A stretch of 7,811 nt of DNA from Candidatus Alectryobacillus merdavium (GTDB lineage Bacteria > Bacillota_I > Bacilli_A > RFN20 > CAG-826). Location: NCBI GenBank assembly GCA_017694735.1, contig JADIMN010000047.1:1-7811 (forward strand), given 5' to 3'. The notes under the pieces were generated by a model that was not told the origin of the DNA, did not search any database, and saw only the letters and a program-made list of their open reading frames with translations. Both the position numbers and the translations under genes were made by a program. The stretch's first letter is position 1. The number at the start of each line of letters is the position of its first letter. This document shows, one piece after another, positions 7,374-7,811 of the stretch.

Positions 7374-7381
7374 TATTTCTT
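7374..7381. repeat. Candidate 8-bp target-site duplication next to the IS66 end
   Basis: IS66-family elements duplicate 8 bases of target on insertion. If the element ends with the G at 7382, the adjacent bases TATTTCTT would be one copy of the duplication. The other copy would be beyond the window's right edge, so this is a prediction and not an observation. Confidence 0.3.
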
Positions 7382-7402
7382 GTAAGCACTCAATTTAGGG
7401 CA
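7382..7402 (-). repeat. Likely terminal inverted repeat of the IS66 element
   Basis: The sequence starts GTAAGCACTC and runs to the conserved-looking ATTTAGGGCA. The GTAA start and its place 66 bases beyond the transposase stop agree with an IS66 terminus. The matching left-end repeat is outside the window, so the true length is unknown. Confidence 0.5.
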
Positions 7403-7444
7403 TCCCTCGTTGAAAGGTCACTAAGCAGTGCCCTAAATCGAGTT
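7387..7444 (-). repeat. Subterminal inverted repeat after the transposase gene
   Basis: Arms at 7387-7402 and 7429-7444 match as reverse complements at 14 of 16 positions, including ten in a row (ATTTAGGGCA and TGCCCTAAAT), around a 26-base spacer. The outer arm overlaps the IS terminus. The transcript of the transposase would enter this structure 23 bases after its stop codon, so it could stop transcription or shield the element from transcription entering from outside. No U-run follows it, so a classical intrinsic terminator is not shown. A smaller overlapping hairpin, CACT/AGTG at 7419-7430, competes with it. Confidence 0.6.
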
Positions 7445-7467
7445 ATGTTAAAAATTAGTTTTGAAAA

Positions 7468-7811
7468 TTAACACTGGCTTGCAGCCAAAGCGATTCTTGC
7501 CGGAACCATATTCACATAGTCCCTGCACCCGTTAAAGATTTTTTTGAAAAAAGTCCCGATGAAATTCCAAACGGAACTGCCGTGAAGTTTCACCGTACTT
7601 ATTACACTGTGATAAGTGACTGCCATTTCCGCCCCGATATCACTACCGTAATGATACGAATTGTTCCGTTGGGTGGTCAACTTGCGGATGGTCCGTTCGG
7701 CAAGATTGTTGTCTATCGGTAAATCCCCGTCCTGCAAGTAAGCAAAGATCTCTTTCCAAAAATGATTCAGATAATTAAGGGCTTCCGTGTAATACCGGCT
7801 TCGAAGTTCCG
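7468..7811 (-). CDS. tnpC: IS66-family transposase TnpC, C-terminal part (runs off the right edge)
   Basis: The last 113 residues of an IS66 transposase, open to the window edge. The frame continues upstream of an internal TTG at 7737, so that codon is not a start. The segment DGDLPIDNNLAERTIR (27-42 of the visible part) is the family hallmark, and its glutamate (E38 here) is the third acidic residue of the DDE catalytic triad. RNNSYHYGSDIGAEMAVTYHSVISTVKLHG follows as in IS66 proteins, and the end WNFIGTFFKK...MVPARIA corresponds to the IS66 C-terminal helical element. The visible portion looks intact, with a TAA stop at 7468-7470. The enzyme catalyses cut and insertion of the element. Whether the complete gene and its partners tnpA and tnpB are functional cannot be judged here. 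Confidence 0.93.
   Translation of the reverse strand, partial: ELRSRYYTEALNYLNHFWKEIFAYLQDGDLPIDNNLAERTIRKLTTQRNNSYHYGSDIGAEMAVTYHSVISTVKLHGSSVWNFIGTFFKKIFNGCRDYVNMVPARIALAASQC

Larger units (their letters stand above)
7382..7811 (-). mobile_element. IS66-family insertion sequence, 3' end only
   Basis: The right end of the window holds the transposase tail and terminus of an IS66-type element, which continues past the edge. The inner boundary is set at 7382, where the plus strand reads GTAAGC; IS66-family termini typically begin GTAA. Base composition changes here: a 60-base row inside the transposase (7681-7740) has 53% GC by hand count, while the polysaccharide genes next to it are close to 30%. 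The element's tnpA and tnpB genes, expected upstream of tnpC, would lie outside the window. The boundary depends on a short terminal match and would be confirmed by the other terminus. Confidence 0.75.

Noticed and set aside
7360..7389. Upstream GTG start at 7389 for the GT32 gene
   Set aside because: The extra ten residues are encoded partly by the IS66 terminus, and the family motif IPKIIHYCWFG begins right after the ATG at 7359.
7387..7444. Invertible promoter like those before Bacteroides capsule operons
   Set aside because: The arms are imperfect and the spacer is only 26 bases, too short to hold a promoter; known invertible segments are much longer. The repeat belongs to the IS end.
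7360..7470. Outward promoter from the IS66 end toward the GT32 gene
   Set aside because: Scanning the minus strand gave only partial matches (TAATTTTT, GCTCTTTG) without a correctly spaced TTTG, so I cannot support one.
1..7811. CRISPR array, tRNA or rRNA genes, toxin-antitoxin or defence system
   Set aside because: I found no regularly spaced repeats, RNA gene landmarks or defence-type proteins; all sizeable frames are explained by polysaccharide genes and one transposase.

Overview
This window looks like the variable part of a surface polysaccharide (capsule, exopolysaccharide or O-antigen type) biosynthesis locus from a member of the Bacteroidota, most likely the order Bacteroidales. The reasons are the AT-rich glycosyltransferase operon, the absence of recognisable Shine-Dalgarno sequences before the starts, the mix of families (GT32, EpsG-type polymerase, GT2, GT4, WcaF-like acetyltransferase), and an IS66-type transposase with a relatively GC-rich sequence. 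I cannot name the species.

Every gene lies on the minus strand, so the biological order runs from right to left. At the right edge (7382-7811) is the 3' end of an IS66-family insertion sequence: the C-terminal 113 residues of its transposase, then a short non-coding tail with an inverted repeat, ending in a GTAAGC terminus. Only 22 bases separate that terminus from the first polysaccharide gene.

The operon follows: a GT32 glycosyltransferase (6544-7359), an EpsG/Wzy-like membrane polymerase (5385-6509), a GT2 glycosyltransferase (4394-5374), a GT4-like transferase with an atypical active-site motif (3242-4345), a canonical GT4 (2077-3240), a WcaF-like hexapeptide O-acetyltransferase (1527-2084), another GT4 (398-1516), and the N-terminal third of a WaaE-like GT2 that leaves the window at the left (1-371). 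Gaps are between an 8-base overlap and 48 bases, which fits one transcript. The longest gap (4346-4393) has a good match to the Bacteroidota -7 promoter element.

Together the genes could build an O-acetylated oligosaccharide repeat: six glycosyltransferases add sugars to a lipid-linked intermediate at the cytoplasmic face, the acetyltransferase decorates it, and the EpsG-like protein polymerises the repeats. The initiating sugar-phosphate transferase, Wzx flippase, sugar-nucleotide enzymes and export proteins are not in the window. I see no RNA gene, CRISPR array or new type of system. The points most worth checking are the IS66 end just upstream of the operon, the GT4-like protein that lacks both usual glutamates, and the long A/T tracts inside coding sequence.
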